DNA of 64,000 nucleotides from Mesorhizobium shangrilense (GCF_028826155.1 NZ_JAQGPN010000001.1:558001-622000), one strand, 5' to 3'. Shown: positions 46,326 through 55,443, numbered from the stretch's first letter. Numbers and translations: made by a program. The notes: generated by a model not told the origin, from the sequence alone.

Positions 46326-47630
46326 CTACCGCAGCAGGTCGGGCAGCCAGGTCGCGAGCTGCGGGAACAGGACGACAAGCAGAAGGGCCACGACGTTCGC
46401 GATCAGGAATGGCGTGATGCCCCGGAATATCGCCCCGAGCGCGATGTCCGGCCGCAAGCCCTTGATGACGAAGACATTGATGCCGACAGGTGGCGTGATC
46501 ATGCCGATCTCGATCACCATGACGTTCACGATGCCCCACCAGACGAGGTCGTATCCGAGGCTCTCGACGAGGGGAATCACGAAGGGCAGCGTCAGCACCA
46601 TGCCGGCCAGTGCGTCGAAGACGCAGCCCAGCACGATGTACATCCCGATCAGGATGAAGATCACCGCGATCGGCGGCACGTTGAGATCCGTCACCCATTG
46701 GGTCAGCGCGCCCGGCATGTGCGACAAGGTCACGAAGTAGCCGAAGATGTTGGCGCCGATGACGATCAGATAGAGCATCGCGATCGAGCCGGCGGAATCG
46801 TAGAGCGTCTCGAAGAACGTCTTCTTGTCCATCGAGCGGCGGGCCAGCGCGAAGATCAGGGTGAGCACGAGGCCGACGGCGGCGCCTTCGTTGACGGTGA
46901 AGAAGCCGGTGTAGATGCCGCCCATGACGATGATGATGATGGCAAGCGCGGCCCAGCTGCGCTTGGTTTCCTTCACCCGGGTCGGCCAGTTCAGCCGCTC
47001 GCCGGCGGTGGCAAGCTTGGGCTGAATCATCAGCTGGATGCGGATCGCCAGAACGAACAGGACGACCGAAAGGATGCCCGGCACGATGGCGGCAAGAAAC
47101 AGGTCGATGATGAACTGCTGAACCTGCACCGCATAGATCACCATGATGATCGATGGCGGGATCAGCGACCCGAGCGTGCCGCCCGCGGCAAGGGTGCCCG
47201 CGCAGAGCGACAGCGCATAGTTGCGCTTCTCCATCTCGGGCATGGCGATCTTGGTCATCGTCGCGGCGGTCGCGATGGACGAGCCGGATATGGCGCCGAA
47301 CCCCGCGCAGCCGAGGATGGTGGCCATGGCGAGCCCGCCCTTCCAATGGCCGATCCAGGCATTGGCGACGCGGTAGATGTCCGCCGAGATGCCAGCCGCG
47401 CCGGCGAAACCGCCCATCAGCAGGAAGGACATCACCACCGCGAAGTCCTTGTTGGTGAGCATGTTGACCGTCTCGGTGCCGAACAGCGAGAACATGCCCG
47501 AAAGGTCGCCCGTCATGTAGAGATAGCCGGCCGCACCGACCGCGGCCATGGCTACGCCGACGGGCACGTGAAGCATGATGACCGCAACGAGGCAGGCCAG
47601 CCCCAGCACGCCGATTTCAATCGGTCCCAT
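46326..47630 (-). CDS. dctM: TRAP transporter large permease (DctM)
   Basis: This 434-residue DctM/SiaM large subunit with about 12 hydrophobic segments catalyses Na+- or H+-driven uptake of organic acids. Family landmarks are the early VPVGVAMAAVGAAGY, LLMGGFAGAAGIS, AGFGAISGSSIATAATMTKI, AGGTLGSLIPPSIIMVIYA and the late MITPPVGINVFVIKG. The gap to the small-permease gene is only 3 bases. Confidence 0.95.
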   Translation of the reverse strand: MGPIEIGVLGLACLVAVIMLHVPVGVAMAAVGAAGYLYMTGDLSGMFSLFGTETVNMLTNKDFAVVMSFLLMGGFAGAAGISADIYRVANAWIGHWKGGLAMATILGCAGFGAISGSSIATAATMTKIAMPEMEKRNYALSLCAGTLAAGGTLGSLIPPSIIMVIYAVQVQQFIIDLFLAAIVPGILSVVLFVLAIRIQLMIQPKLATAGERLNWPTRVKETKRSWAALAIIIIVMGGIYTGFFTVNEGAAVGLVLTLIFALARRSMDKKTFFETLYDSAGSIAMLYLIVIGANIFGYFVTLSHMPGALTQWVTDLNVPPIAVIFILIGMYIVLGCVFDALAGMVLTLPFVIPLVESLGYDLVWWGIVNVMVIEIGMITPPVGINVFVIKGLRPDIALGAIFRGITPFLIANVVALLLVVLFPQLATWLPDLLR

Positions 47631-47633
47631 CTT

Positions 47634-48176
47634 TTATTCGCCCGTCTGCGCAGGCGCGACCACATCGTCCGCCAGGGGTTGATCGGCCAGCGGCCGCGGT
47701 GAAAGGGAACGGCGCAGGTAATAGATGACCTGCGTGAGCTGCACCGGAACGCACAAGATGAACAGCGCCGTCACCAGCACCCAGATCGGCCACACCGGGA
47801 TGTAGAGCAGCCAGGTCGTCTGGCCGGTGCCGTAGATGTCGACGGTGTATTTGACGAGCTGGTAGGCGATGACCGCCATTGCGGCCAACATGATCGTATG
47901 GCCGACAAGATCCAGGATTTCGCGCACCCGCCAGTGAGCCATTCCGGCAAAGCGCACGGCGACATGCTGGTTGTTGGCCAGCGAGGCAGGGAAGCAGGCC
48001 GCGGCCGCGACCACGACGATGAGATCGGCGATGTCGCTGAAACCCGAAATCGGGGAGGAGAAGAGTTCCCGACCGGCGATGTCCGCCATCATCACGATGG
48101 AGAGCACGACGAGCGCGGCCAGCCCGAGCGTCGCGAGCGAACGGGACGCCCTGCGTATGTATTCGAGGAAAGCCAT
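47634..48176 (-). CDS. dctQ: TRAP transporter small permease (DctQ)
   Basis: This 180-residue DctQ subunit with four hydrophobic segments shows the usual RELFSSPISGFSDIADL and ANNQHVAVRF patterns. It pairs with DctM in the inner membrane. The gene lies between the binding-protein gene (59-base gap) and dctM. The C-terminal tail is proline- and alanine-rich and variable. Confidence 0.9.
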   Translation of the reverse strand: MAFLEYIRRASRSLATLGLAALVVLSIVMMADIAGRELFSSPISGFSDIADLIVVVAAAACFPASLANNQHVAVRFAGMAHWRVREILDLVGHTIMLAAMAVIAYQLVKYTVDIYGTGQTTWLLYIPVWPIWVLVTALFILCVPVQLTQVIYYLRRSLSPRPLADQPLADDVVAPAQTGE

Positions 48177-48235
48177 GAGGCGGATCCTGGCTGAGGGGAA
48201 AGACGGCTCCGGCCGGGCCGAAGCCGTCTTGAGCG

Positions 48236-49255
48236 TTACTTGGAAGCGCGCACCGCGTCGCGAGCCGCGATCATCTGCTGGTAGAGGTTGGCGTCGCCAT
48301 CACCCGTGTCCCAGCTGCTCTTGATCGAAGAGAGCTTTTCGGAAAGGCCCTTCACCTCGTCCTCCGAAAACTCCACGATGTGGTGCTTGTCGTCAGCCTT
48401 GAGCTTGGCGAGCGTCTCTTCGTTCTGCAGGTCGAGGTTCTCCGCCAGCACGGTCGTGAACCACTCGCCGCGGACCTTGTCGAGCGCGGCCTTCGCCTTC
48501 TCCGGCAGGCTGTCGTACTTGGCCTTGTTCATCGGGAACAGGACGGCGACGTTGCCGAGCGGAACGTTGACGACGTGGTAGTGGGCGGCATCCGCGATGC
48601 GGAAGTTGTAGAGGTTGCCCATGTCCATCAGGGCGCCGCCGATAACGCCGCGCGAGATGTTCTCGGCGATCTGCGGGGCAGGCATGCCGCCCACGGCAAC
48701 GCCGCCAATGCCCCCCACGACCGCACCCTGCACGGCGCCGCCGGCACGCAGCTTGATGCCTGCGAGGTCCTCCGCCTTTGCCACTTCCTTGGAGGTGTGA
48801 ACGTAGTACGGACCGACTTCAGCGATACCCACGAGCTCGAGGTTGTCGAAGCCGCTCAGCAGGCCCTTCTGATAGAGCGTCCAGGCGGTCAGGCTCGCTT
48901 CCAGCGTCGATTCGAAGACGAAGGGCGTCTCGAACATCTCGAGTTCCCTGAAGCGGCCCGGCGTGTAGGAGGCGACCACCTCGGCGATATCGACCACGCC
49001 GTCCTCGACCAGCTTCAGCTGCGTGGTCGGGTTCGGGCCGAGCGTGCCGCCGGGATAATGCTCAACCTTGAGCGTGCCTTCAGAAGCCTCCTCGATCGCC
49101 TTGATGAAGGCCGGAACCGAGATCGCATTGGTCTTGCTCTGGGGCGGGAAGGCGCTTGCGAATTTGAGAACGATCGGTTCCTGCGCAAATGCCGTACCGG
49201 CCATGCAGGTACCAAGCAAGAATGCCGTCGTCGCAAGCAGTTTGCCAATCATCAT
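48236..49255 (-). CDS. dctP: TRAP transporter substrate-binding protein (DctP)
   Basis: This 339-residue periplasmic DctP-family receptor has a signal peptide (MMIGKLLATTAFLLGTCMAG, cleavage after AFAQ), then LKFASAFPPQSKTNAISVPA and VEHYPGGTLGPNPTTQLKLV. The family Arg that binds the substrate carboxylate lies in IKLRAGG near residue 162. The ATG at 49255 has GGGAGA upstream. It should capture the acid degraded by the operon; the specificity cannot be read. Its gene is separated from ubiX by 187 bases, suggesting an extra promoter. Confidence 0.93.
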   Translation of the reverse strand: MMIGKLLATTAFLLGTCMAGTAFAQEPIVLKFASAFPPQSKTNAISVPAFIKAIEEASEGTLKVEHYPGGTLGPNPTTQLKLVEDGVVDIAEVVASYTPGRFRELEMFETPFVFESTLEASLTAWTLYQKGLLSGFDNLELVGIAEVGPYYVHTSKEVAKAEDLAGIKLRAGGAVQGAVVGGIGGVAVGGMPAPQIAENISRGVIGGALMDMGNLYNFRIADAAHYHVVNVPLGNVAVLFPMNKAKYDSLPEKAKAALDKVRGEWFTTVLAENLDLQNEETLAKLKADDKHHIVEFSEDEVKGLSEKLSSIKSSWDTGDGDANLYQQMIAARDAVRASK

Positions 49256-49442
49256 CAATCTCCCTTGTTGCCCGGCCTCGGCTCTTGGCGTTGTCTGCCG
49301 GCACATGAACCCCTGTGTCCGAACGCGGGAACCCGGCGCTCGGACTTGGGACTATCCGTTCTACTTCGGCAAAGTAAGAAATAGCATTTTAAGAACTGGC
49401 CGATTGCTAAAGGCGAAGCGGGCCATTCGTCGGCGGCTGGGG
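49256..49442 (-). promoter_or_regulatory. Likely internal promoter region before dctP
   Basis: This 187-base gap is much longer than the other gaps of the cluster and holds an AT-rich stretch near 49360-49400 (TTCTTAAAATGCTATTTC on the minus strand). A separate promoter for the TRAP-CoA-transferase-dehydrogenase genes is likely. No exact -35/-10 pair is claimed. Confidence 0.4.
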
Positions 49443-50006
49443 CTACTCCTTCCAGCGTTTCACCCGGCCCGTATCGACGTCGAAAAGGTCGAGCGCCCGG
49501 CCCACCGTGTGGTCGACGATCTCGTCGACGCTCTCCGGCTTCGGATAGAACGCCGGCACGGGCGGCATGACGATTCCGCCCATTTCCGTGACAGCGACCA
49601 TGTTGCGGCAATGGCCGAGGTGCAACGGCGTCTCGCGGAATAGGAGAACGAGCCGCCGCCGCTCCTTCAGGCAGACATCGGCAGCCCGCGAGACGAGGGT
49701 TCCGCAAGCGCCGGACGCTATCTCGCCGAGCGTCTTGGCCGAGCATGGCGCGATGATCATCCCTGCCGTGCGGAACGACCCGCTCGAGATGGGCGCGGCG
49801 ACATCTTCGTTGGAGTGGACGTGGTCGGCGAGCGCCTGCACGTCCTTCAGCTTCATGTCGCTCTCGTAGGCGAGAGCCACCACTGCCGATCTCGACATGA
49901 CGAGATGCGTCTCGAAGTCTAGTTCGCGCAGGGCCTCCAGAAGCCTTATCCCATAAGGGTGGCCGGAGGCCCCGGTTATCGCGATGATGAAACGCTTTCT
50001 CGGCAC
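49443..50006 (-). CDS. ubiX: UbiX-family flavin prenyltransferase
   Basis: This 187-residue UbiX makes the prenylated FMN cofactor that UbiD decarboxylases need. The N-terminal FIIAITGASGHPYGIRLLE binds FMN, and SSGSFRTAGMIIAPCSAKTLG and RETPLHLGHCRNMV are family motifs. It is 20 bases after the ubiD-like gene, so it probably serves that enzyme rather than general ubiquinone synthesis. Confidence 0.92.
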   Translation of the reverse strand: MPRKRFIIAITGASGHPYGIRLLEALRELDFETHLVMSRSAVVALAYESDMKLKDVQALADHVHSNEDVAAPISSGSFRTAGMIIAPCSAKTLGEIASGACGTLVSRAADVCLKERRRLVLLFRETPLHLGHCRNMVAVTEMGGIVMPPVPAFYPKPESVDEIVDHTVGRALDLFDVDTGRVKRWKE

Positions 50007-50026
50007 TGCTGTCTTTCCGTAGGTCT

Positions 50027-51388
50027 TCAGTAGAGGTCCAGATCCCGTCGGACGCGCTCATAGATGTCTTTCGGCGGCCTGGCGAATTCCGAGCGGCCTC
50101 CGGCCTCTCCGTCGCCGGGCCGGGTGGCGGCGACCATGCCGATCTTGGTCACCACCAGATCCTCGTGGACCGGATCGCAGCGGTCGGCCTTGACGCCCGG
50201 CAGCACGATCAGGTCCTCGTCGCCGCGGAAACGGGCAGCCAGGGACCATTCGACCTGCCGCGGGTCTTCGGGGTCCACGTCGTCTTCGACCACGATAACC
50301 AGCTTCAGGAGATTGACGAGCCCCATGGCGAGCAGGACCGCCCTCTTGCCCTCTCCGAGCCGCGGCCGGTGCATGACGATGACCGCATGCAGCCGACCCA
50401 TCCCGCCGTCGGTGACGAAGACGCGCCGCACCGCCGGGATCGAACGCTGCAGGTCGCGCGTCAGGGTGGTTCCGATCGCCACCGCGCCGATCAGGCAGTG
50501 CTCGGCCGCGTAGCCGGGCACGATGGCCTGATAGATTGCGTCGCTGCGGTGGGTGACGCAGTCGATTTCGACGCCGATTCCCGGTCCGTAGTAGACGTAG
50601 AAGCCGGGAAACTCGGACACCGCGTTCTCTTCGATCAGGTCGCCGGGCCGCAGCCGTCCTTCGAGCACGATTTCCGCGTGGGCCGGAACCTCGAGGTCGA
50701 CAGTCCGGCACTTCACGAGTTCCACAGGCTCGCCGAGCAGCCCGCCGACGATGTCGAACTCGTCGTCGCCCAGCTCGACATACATCTGCGATCCGATCAG
50801 CACGGCCGCATGGTTGCCGATCGCAACGGCCATCTCGAGATCATGGCCGCGCTGGCGGGCTTTCTCGGCGATGATCGCCAGGTGATGGTTCCTAGCGATG
50901 CCCGCCATGAGAATGTTGCCGCCCTCGAGCCGCAACCGGGCGATGGAGACGTTGCGGCGCCCCGTCTCGGGATCCTTGGCGACGATGACGCCTGCAGTGA
51001 TGTAGGGCGCGCCTTCGCGTTCGAACCAGTGCGGCACGGGCAGGAGCGCGCCGACGTCGATCGCATCCGAGTGCACCACCTGCTGCACCGGGGCGTCCGC
51101 CACCAGCACCGGCTTGATGGGGTTCCGGAGCGCGGCGAGGCAGGTCGCGTCGAGATCCTTCGCCGCCACGCCGAGCCCGCGCGCGAAACGGTCGCGGCTG
51201 TTGAAGAGGTTGCCGATGACCGGCATGGCGTGGCCGGCGACGTTATCGAACAGCTGGGCAGGACCGCGTTCCCGCAGCGCCAGCACCGAGGCGATCTCGA
51301 ACCGCGGATCGACGTCGCGCTTGACGCGATGCAGTTCGCCATCCGCTTCGAGGTCCGAAAAGAGGGCGCGCAGGCTCTGGTCCTTCAT
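50027..51388 (-). CDS. UbiD-family (de)carboxylase
   Basis: This 453-residue member of the prenyl-FMN-dependent UbiD family decarboxylates (or carboxylates) unsaturated or aromatic acids. Landmarks are PYITAGVIVAKDPETGRRNV near 128-147, ARLRLEGG, and VPAHAEIVLEG at 234-244 holding the Glu residues of the active site. The ATG at 51388 starts the homology, with AAGGGGAA upstream. It is 13 bases after the urocanase-like gene and 20 before ubiX. Its substrate is unknown; an acrylate-type heterocyclic acid such as a urocanate analogue would suit UbiD chemistry, which is inference. Confidence 0.9.
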   Translation of the reverse strand: MKDQSLRALFSDLEADGELHRVKRDVDPRFEIASVLALRERGPAQLFDNVAGHAMPVIGNLFNSRDRFARGLGVAAKDLDATCLAALRNPIKPVLVADAPVQQVVHSDAIDVGALLPVPHWFEREGAPYITAGVIVAKDPETGRRNVSIARLRLEGGNILMAGIARNHHLAIIAEKARQRGHDLEMAVAIGNHAAVLIGSQMYVELGDDEFDIVGGLLGEPVELVKCRTVDLEVPAHAEIVLEGRLRPGDLIEENAVSEFPGFYVYYGPGIGVEIDCVTHRSDAIYQAIVPGYAAEHCLIGAVAIGTTLTRDLQRSIPAVRRVFVTDGGMGRLHAVIVMHRPRLGEGKRAVLLAMGLVNLLKLVIVVEDDVDPEDPRQVEWSLAARFRGDEDLIVLPGVKADRCDPVHEDLVVTKIGMVAATRPGDGEAGGRSEFARPPKDIYERVRRDLDLY

Positions 51389-51401
51389 GCGACGTTTCCC
51401 C

Positions 51402-53051
51402 TTACTGGTCCGAAAGGCGGAAGTGTCGAACCCCGCTCTTGGCGACTTCGTCGAACGACTCCTCATAGCCGGCATCGGCGTAGCGCATCACGCCGGTCGC
51501 GGTGTCGTTGGTCAGCGTCAGCTCGAGGCGTTCGTCGGCTTCCGCCGAGCCGTCGGCGATCAGCGTCACGCCTGAGCTCGTCATGTAGCCCGAATAGCCG
51601 CCGCCGCCCGAATGGATCGCCACCAGATCCGCCTGCGAGGCGCAGTTGACCAGCGCGTTGAGAAGCGGCCAGTCGGCGATTGCGTCCGAACCGTCCTTCA
51701 TGTTCTCGGTCATGATGTTGGGATGCGCCATCGCGCCGGCATCCAGGTGATCGCGCGTGAAGGCGACGGGACCCGACAGCACGCCCTCGCGCACCATGCG
51801 GTTGACCGCGAGGCCGAGCTCCGTGCGCTCGCCGTGGCCCAGCCAGGCGATGCGCGCCGGCATGCCCTCGACCGGGACGTGCTCGCGGGCAAGGTTGATC
51901 CAGTTCGTGACGATCTTGTTGCCGGCGAAATGCTCGAGCAGGAAGTCGTCGATCTTGCGGATGTCGTCGGCATCGTTCGACAGCGCGATCCAACGGAACG
52001 GGCCGATGGCGCGGGCAAACAGCGGCCGGAGGAAGGCTTCGGTGAAGACGGGAATGTCGAACGCGTTGGCGACGCCGCCGTTCTTCGCCTGCGTGCGGAT
52101 GAGGTTGCCGTTGTCGAAGACGACGGCGCCGGCCTTCTGGAAGCCCAGCATCGCCTCGACATGCTTGACGATCGACCGCGTCGACTCGCCCATCAGGCGC
52201 TCGGGCGCCTCCTTGCGGAGCCGGCGCACCTCGTCCAGCGACAGGCCGGCGGGCACGTAGCCGTAGACGAGGTCGTGCGCCGAGGTCTGGTCGGTGACGA
52301 CGTCGGGGATGATGCCACGCGTCAGGATCTCAGGGAAGATGTCGGCAGCGTTGCCGCACAGGCCGACGGACAGCGCCTTCTTCTCGGCCTGGGCCTTGCG
52401 GATCATGTCGAGCGCCTCGTCGAGCGAGCCGGCCTTGGTGTGCAGGTAGCCGACCTGCATGCGCTTCTCGATGCGCTTCTCGTCGATCTCGACGCAGAGG
52501 ATCGCCGCGCCTGCCATCGCGCCGGCGAGCGGCTGCGCGCCGCCCATACCGCCGAGGCCCGCGGTGAGAACGAAACGTCCCGCGAGATCGCCGCCGAACT
52601 TCTGCTCGGCAATGCGCATGAAGATCTCGTAGGTGCCCTGGATGACGCCCTGCGAACCGATGTACTGCCAGTCGCCCGCCGTCAGCCCGCCCCAGCAGAT
52701 CAGGTTCTGCCTTTCCCAGGCATAGAAGTTCTCGGCCTTCGCCCATTGGCCGACCATGTTGCAGTTGGCCATGACCACGACCGGGGCTTTCGCGTGCGTA
52801 CGCACGATGCCGATCGGCTTGCCGGACTGCACGATCAGCGTCTCGCCGTCGTTCATGGTCTTCAGCGATTCGACGATGCGGTCATGCGAGGGCCAGTCAC
52901 GCGCCGCACGCCCAAGGGCCGCGTAGACGATCAGGTTGTCCGGATCCTCGCCGACGGCGAGCACGTTTTCGAGAAGCCGCAGGAGGCCTTCCTGGCGCCA
53001 GCCCTTGCAGCGCAGGTCGGATCCCGAGGTGACAGTGAAGGAACGCTTCAT
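51402..53051 (-). CDS. Urocanase-family hydratase, divergent (candidate (S-methyl)thiourocanate hydratase)
   Basis: This 549-residue protein has the full urocanase fold: GSDLRCKGW, the NAD-binding LTAGLGGMGGAQPLA (162-176), GNAADIFPE, VTDQTSAHD and DGSDAIADWPLLNAL. Two active-site regions differ from histidine-pathway HutU. The Cys of the HutU motif RICWVGLGDR is Ala402 here (RIAWLGHGER), and the HHGGG-type loop is HSGGGGYSGYMTSSG (480-494). No hutH, hutI or hutG lies nearby, but a DUF917 desulfurase, a carbamoylase and a hydantoinase do. The better reading is a hydratase for thiourocanate, S-methyl-thiourocanate or a similar urocanate analogue. True urocanase activity remains possible. Confidence 0.88.
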   Translation of the reverse strand: MKRSFTVTSGSDLRCKGWRQEGLLRLLENVLAVGEDPDNLIVYAALGRAARDWPSHDRIVESLKTMNDGETLIVQSGKPIGIVRTHAKAPVVVMANCNMVGQWAKAENFYAWERQNLICWGGLTAGDWQYIGSQGVIQGTYEIFMRIAEQKFGGDLAGRFVLTAGLGGMGGAQPLAGAMAGAAILCVEIDEKRIEKRMQVGYLHTKAGSLDEALDMIRKAQAEKKALSVGLCGNAADIFPEILTRGIIPDVVTDQTSAHDLVYGYVPAGLSLDEVRRLRKEAPERLMGESTRSIVKHVEAMLGFQKAGAVVFDNGNLIRTQAKNGGVANAFDIPVFTEAFLRPLFARAIGPFRWIALSNDADDIRKIDDFLLEHFAGNKIVTNWINLAREHVPVEGMPARIAWLGHGERTELGLAVNRMVREGVLSGPVAFTRDHLDAGAMAHPNIMTENMKDGSDAIADWPLLNALVNCASQADLVAIHSGGGGYSGYMTSSGVTLIADGSAEADERLELTLTNDTATGVMRYADAGYEESFDEVAKSGVRHFRLSDQ

Positions 53052-53065
53052 GGATGCGGACGCTT

Positions 53066-54151
53066 TCAGCCGAGGGCGTAGTCAGTGAGGTTGATGCCAA
53101 GCGCCTTCTCGACGCTCGGATAGACGGACGGATCGGTGGCGCTCGACGACAGCGGGATCACGTCCTTGGCAATGCGCAGCACCAAAAGTTCCATGCCCTC
53201 GCGGACCTCGCCGACGCTCATCGGCACGCCGTTCACATCGAGGGTGGTGATGACGTCCGGATAAGAAGAGAGGCGCTCGCCGTCGCGCTCGGCCGCCATG
53301 TATTCGTTCATGACGTGGAGGACGCAGGCGTCCTTGCCGTCGCCGATCGTCACTGTCCCCACATCGAACGCCTCGTTGGTATAGACGACCGCCTTCCTGG
53401 TCACCTTGCCCTGGCTGATGATCTCGCCCCTGGTTTCCTTGCAGATGGCGTCGATCACGGCCGCGCCGCCCTTGCCTTCCGCGGCGATGATCGCTTCGCC
53501 GAGCGACAGCGCCATCGAGATGCCGCCGAGCGCGGCATGCTGGCGGACATAGGACGCCGGGACCGGGTTGCGGCAGGATGCGATGAAGCCCCCGGACATG
53601 TCGGAAGCCGTGCGCAGGATCGGCGAGACCTTGGCGGTGGCGCCGCGCACGACGAGCTCGATATAAGCGTTCTTCGAGCGATTGCCGCCGACCGCCGACT
53701 GGATCATCGGCTCCGGCGAATTGGCAAGACCGATCGAGCCCATGTCGCCCGTCGGATGGGCGCGAATGTCGCCGACCGCGTCGACGACCTTGGTGCCGAG
53801 GATCGCGCTGGGAAGCCAGCCGTTGAGCGTGCTCGACTTGCCGTTCTGCCCAATCATCAGCCCGTAGATCGGCGCGCCGAGCTCCTTCTGGACCAGCTGC
53901 ACGGCCTTCACGTAGTCGATGCCCAGCATCTGCCACTCGGTGGTGCTGGCCGGCGCCCCGATCGCGGCGGCGGTGGCGATCCAGGCGTCGTCCGGCACTT
54001 CGTCCATCGACACCAGTTCCGGCTGGCCGGCATTGACCGCCGCCGTTCCCAGCATGCGGCCATGATCGGCCCACCCGCCACCGCCGGCGGCGTAGACAGC
54101 GCCGCCCTTGACGGCAGCCTCGACGTCGCTTGCGCGAAGAATGCGACCCAT
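53066..54151 (-). CDS. DUF917 / S-methyl-thiohydantoin desulfurase family protein
   Basis: This 361-residue protein belongs to the former DUF917 family, whose Pfam domain is now named after S-methyl thiohydantoin desulfurase. Typical features are the glycine-rich N-terminus YAAGGGGWADHGR, a central PTGDMGSIGLANSPEP, and the C-terminal domain with MNEYMAAERDGERLSSYPD. The enzyme class removes the sulfur substituent of a thiohydantoin, giving hydantoin-propionate. It is encoded 14 bases upstream of the urocanase-like gene and 2 bases after the carbamoylase gene, exactly where an (S-methyl)ergothioneine pathway would need it. The family name is recalled; activity is inferred. Confidence 0.82.
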   Translation of the reverse strand: MGRILRASDVEAAVKGGAVYAAGGGGWADHGRMLGTAAVNAGQPELVSMDEVPDDAWIATAAAIGAPASTTEWQMLGIDYVKAVQLVQKELGAPIYGLMIGQNGKSSTLNGWLPSAILGTKVVDAVGDIRAHPTGDMGSIGLANSPEPMIQSAVGGNRSKNAYIELVVRGATAKVSPILRTASDMSGGFIASCRNPVPASYVRQHAALGGISMALSLGEAIIAAEGKGGAAVIDAICKETRGEIISQGKVTRKAVVYTNEAFDVGTVTIGDGKDACVLHVMNEYMAAERDGERLSSYPDVITTLDVNGVPMSVGEVREGMELLVLRIAKDVIPLSSSATDPSVYPSVEKALGINLTDYALG

Positions 54152-54153
54152 GA

Positions 54154-55443
54154 TCAGTTCTCCCGGTCTCTTTGCGTTTGTTCAGCGCCAGCGTCGAAGC
54201 GCAGCACGGCTTCATAGATGGCGGCCGCACCCGCCGCTATGGCGTCGGGCTCAGCCCATTCCTCCGGCGCATGGCTGCGGCCGTCGCGGCACGGAACGAA
54301 CACCATGGCGCTCGGCGCGAAACGCGCGACGAATGCCGCGTCATGACCCGCACCCGACGCCATGGAAAGCGTTGAAAATCCGAGGTCGCGGGCGCTCTGC
54401 GTCAGCAGTTCGCGCAAGCGAGGATCGCACGCGGTCGGTTTCGCGTCGGACAGGATGTTCCACGCGTTTCGCGCGACGCCGCCTGCTTCGGCGATGGCCG
54501 CAGTGGCTTCGTCCAGTTCAGCCATGAACTCATGCACGAGCGCCTGGTCTTCGCCGCGTATGTCGAAGACGATGCGCGCCTGGCCGGGCACCACGTTCGA
54601 GGCATTCGGCGCAAGCTCGACCACGCCGGCCGTGGCGACGAAATGGCCGCGGCCCGCCGCAGCAAGCTCCTTCGCCCGGTCCGCCGCGAAGGCGATCGTC
54701 CGGGCGGCCGCCGCGCCGGCGTCCCGACGAAGATCCATCGGCGTCGTGCCGGCATGGTCCGCACGCCCCTCGAACCTGATCTCGACGCGCGCGATCCCGA
54801 CGATCGCGGTGACGATGCCCAGGTCGATCCCGCGGCTTTCCAGGACGATCCCCTGCTCGATATGCAGCTCGAAGAAGGCGGCGACGTCCTGTCGGAGCGC
54901 CTGTTCCAGATTGGCGACCTTGCCACCCACACGGTCGATGGCGTCGCCGAGGCGCTCGCCGACGCCGTCACGATAGTCGAGCATCTCCGGTGCAAGCGCG
55001 CCGGCCATGGCCCGGCTTCCGATGCAGGAAAGGCCGTGCTCGCTCGGCTCCTCGGCCAGGAAATCCACCACCTCGACGGCGTGCTTCAGCACCTTGCCGG
55101 ACTCGCGAAGCGAACGCAGCGCCTCGAGCGCTGTGAGGACGCCGGCGATGCCGTCGAAGCGGCCGCCGGACGGAACCGTGTCCGAATGGGAGCCCATCAT
55201 GATCGTGCCGGCCGAAGGGTCGCTGCCCTCCAGACGGCCGATCAGGTTGCCGCCCGCATCAAGACGAACCGTGAGGCCCGCCTCCTCGAAACGGCGCGTC
55301 AGCCACGCCCTGCCTTCAAGGAAAAGGGCGGAGAAGGACCGGCGCGTATACGGCTTGCCTGGCTCGGTGATCTCGGCCAGCGCCATCAGGTCGGCCCACA
55401 GCCGGGCGCCGTCCACCGGCAGGTTGGACTGCGCCTTCATCAT
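54154..55443 (-). CDS. M20-type N-carbamoyl-amino-acid hydrolase (hydantoinase/carbamoylase family)
   Basis: This 429-residue Zn-dependent amidohydrolase belongs to the group of L-carbamoylase, beta-ureidopropionase and allantoate amidohydrolase. Metal motifs are MGSHSDTVPSGGRFDG (near 83-98), LAEEPSEHG and ELHIEQGIVLES; RADHAGTTPMDLRRDA is the substrate/dimer region. In this cluster it would cleave N-carbamoyl-glutamate (or an analogue) to the amino acid, CO2 and ammonia. It overlaps the hydantoinase gene by 4 bases. Confidence 0.9.
   Translation of the reverse strand: MMKAQSNLPVDGARLWADLMALAEITEPGKPYTRRSFSALFLEGRAWLTRRFEEAGLTVRLDAGGNLIGRLEGSDPSAGTIMMGSHSDTVPSGGRFDGIAGVLTALEALRSLRESGKVLKHAVEVVDFLAEEPSEHGLSCIGSRAMAGALAPEMLDYRDGVGERLGDAIDRVGGKVANLEQALRQDVAAFFELHIEQGIVLESRGIDLGIVTAIVGIARVEIRFEGRADHAGTTPMDLRRDAGAAAARTIAFAADRAKELAAAGRGHFVATAGVVELAPNASNVVPGQARIVFDIRGEDQALVHEFMAELDEATAAIAEAGGVARNAWNILSDAKPTACDPRLRELLTQSARDLGFSTLSMASGAGHDAAFVARFAPSAMVFVPCRDGRSHAPEEWAEPDAIAAGAAAIYEAVLRFDAGAEQTQRDREN

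Noticed and set aside
51402..53051. Plain annotation as histidine-pathway urocanate hydratase (hutU)
   Set aside because: Active-site motifs differ and no other hut gene is near, whereas the desulfurase, hydantoinase and carbamoylase genes are adjacent.
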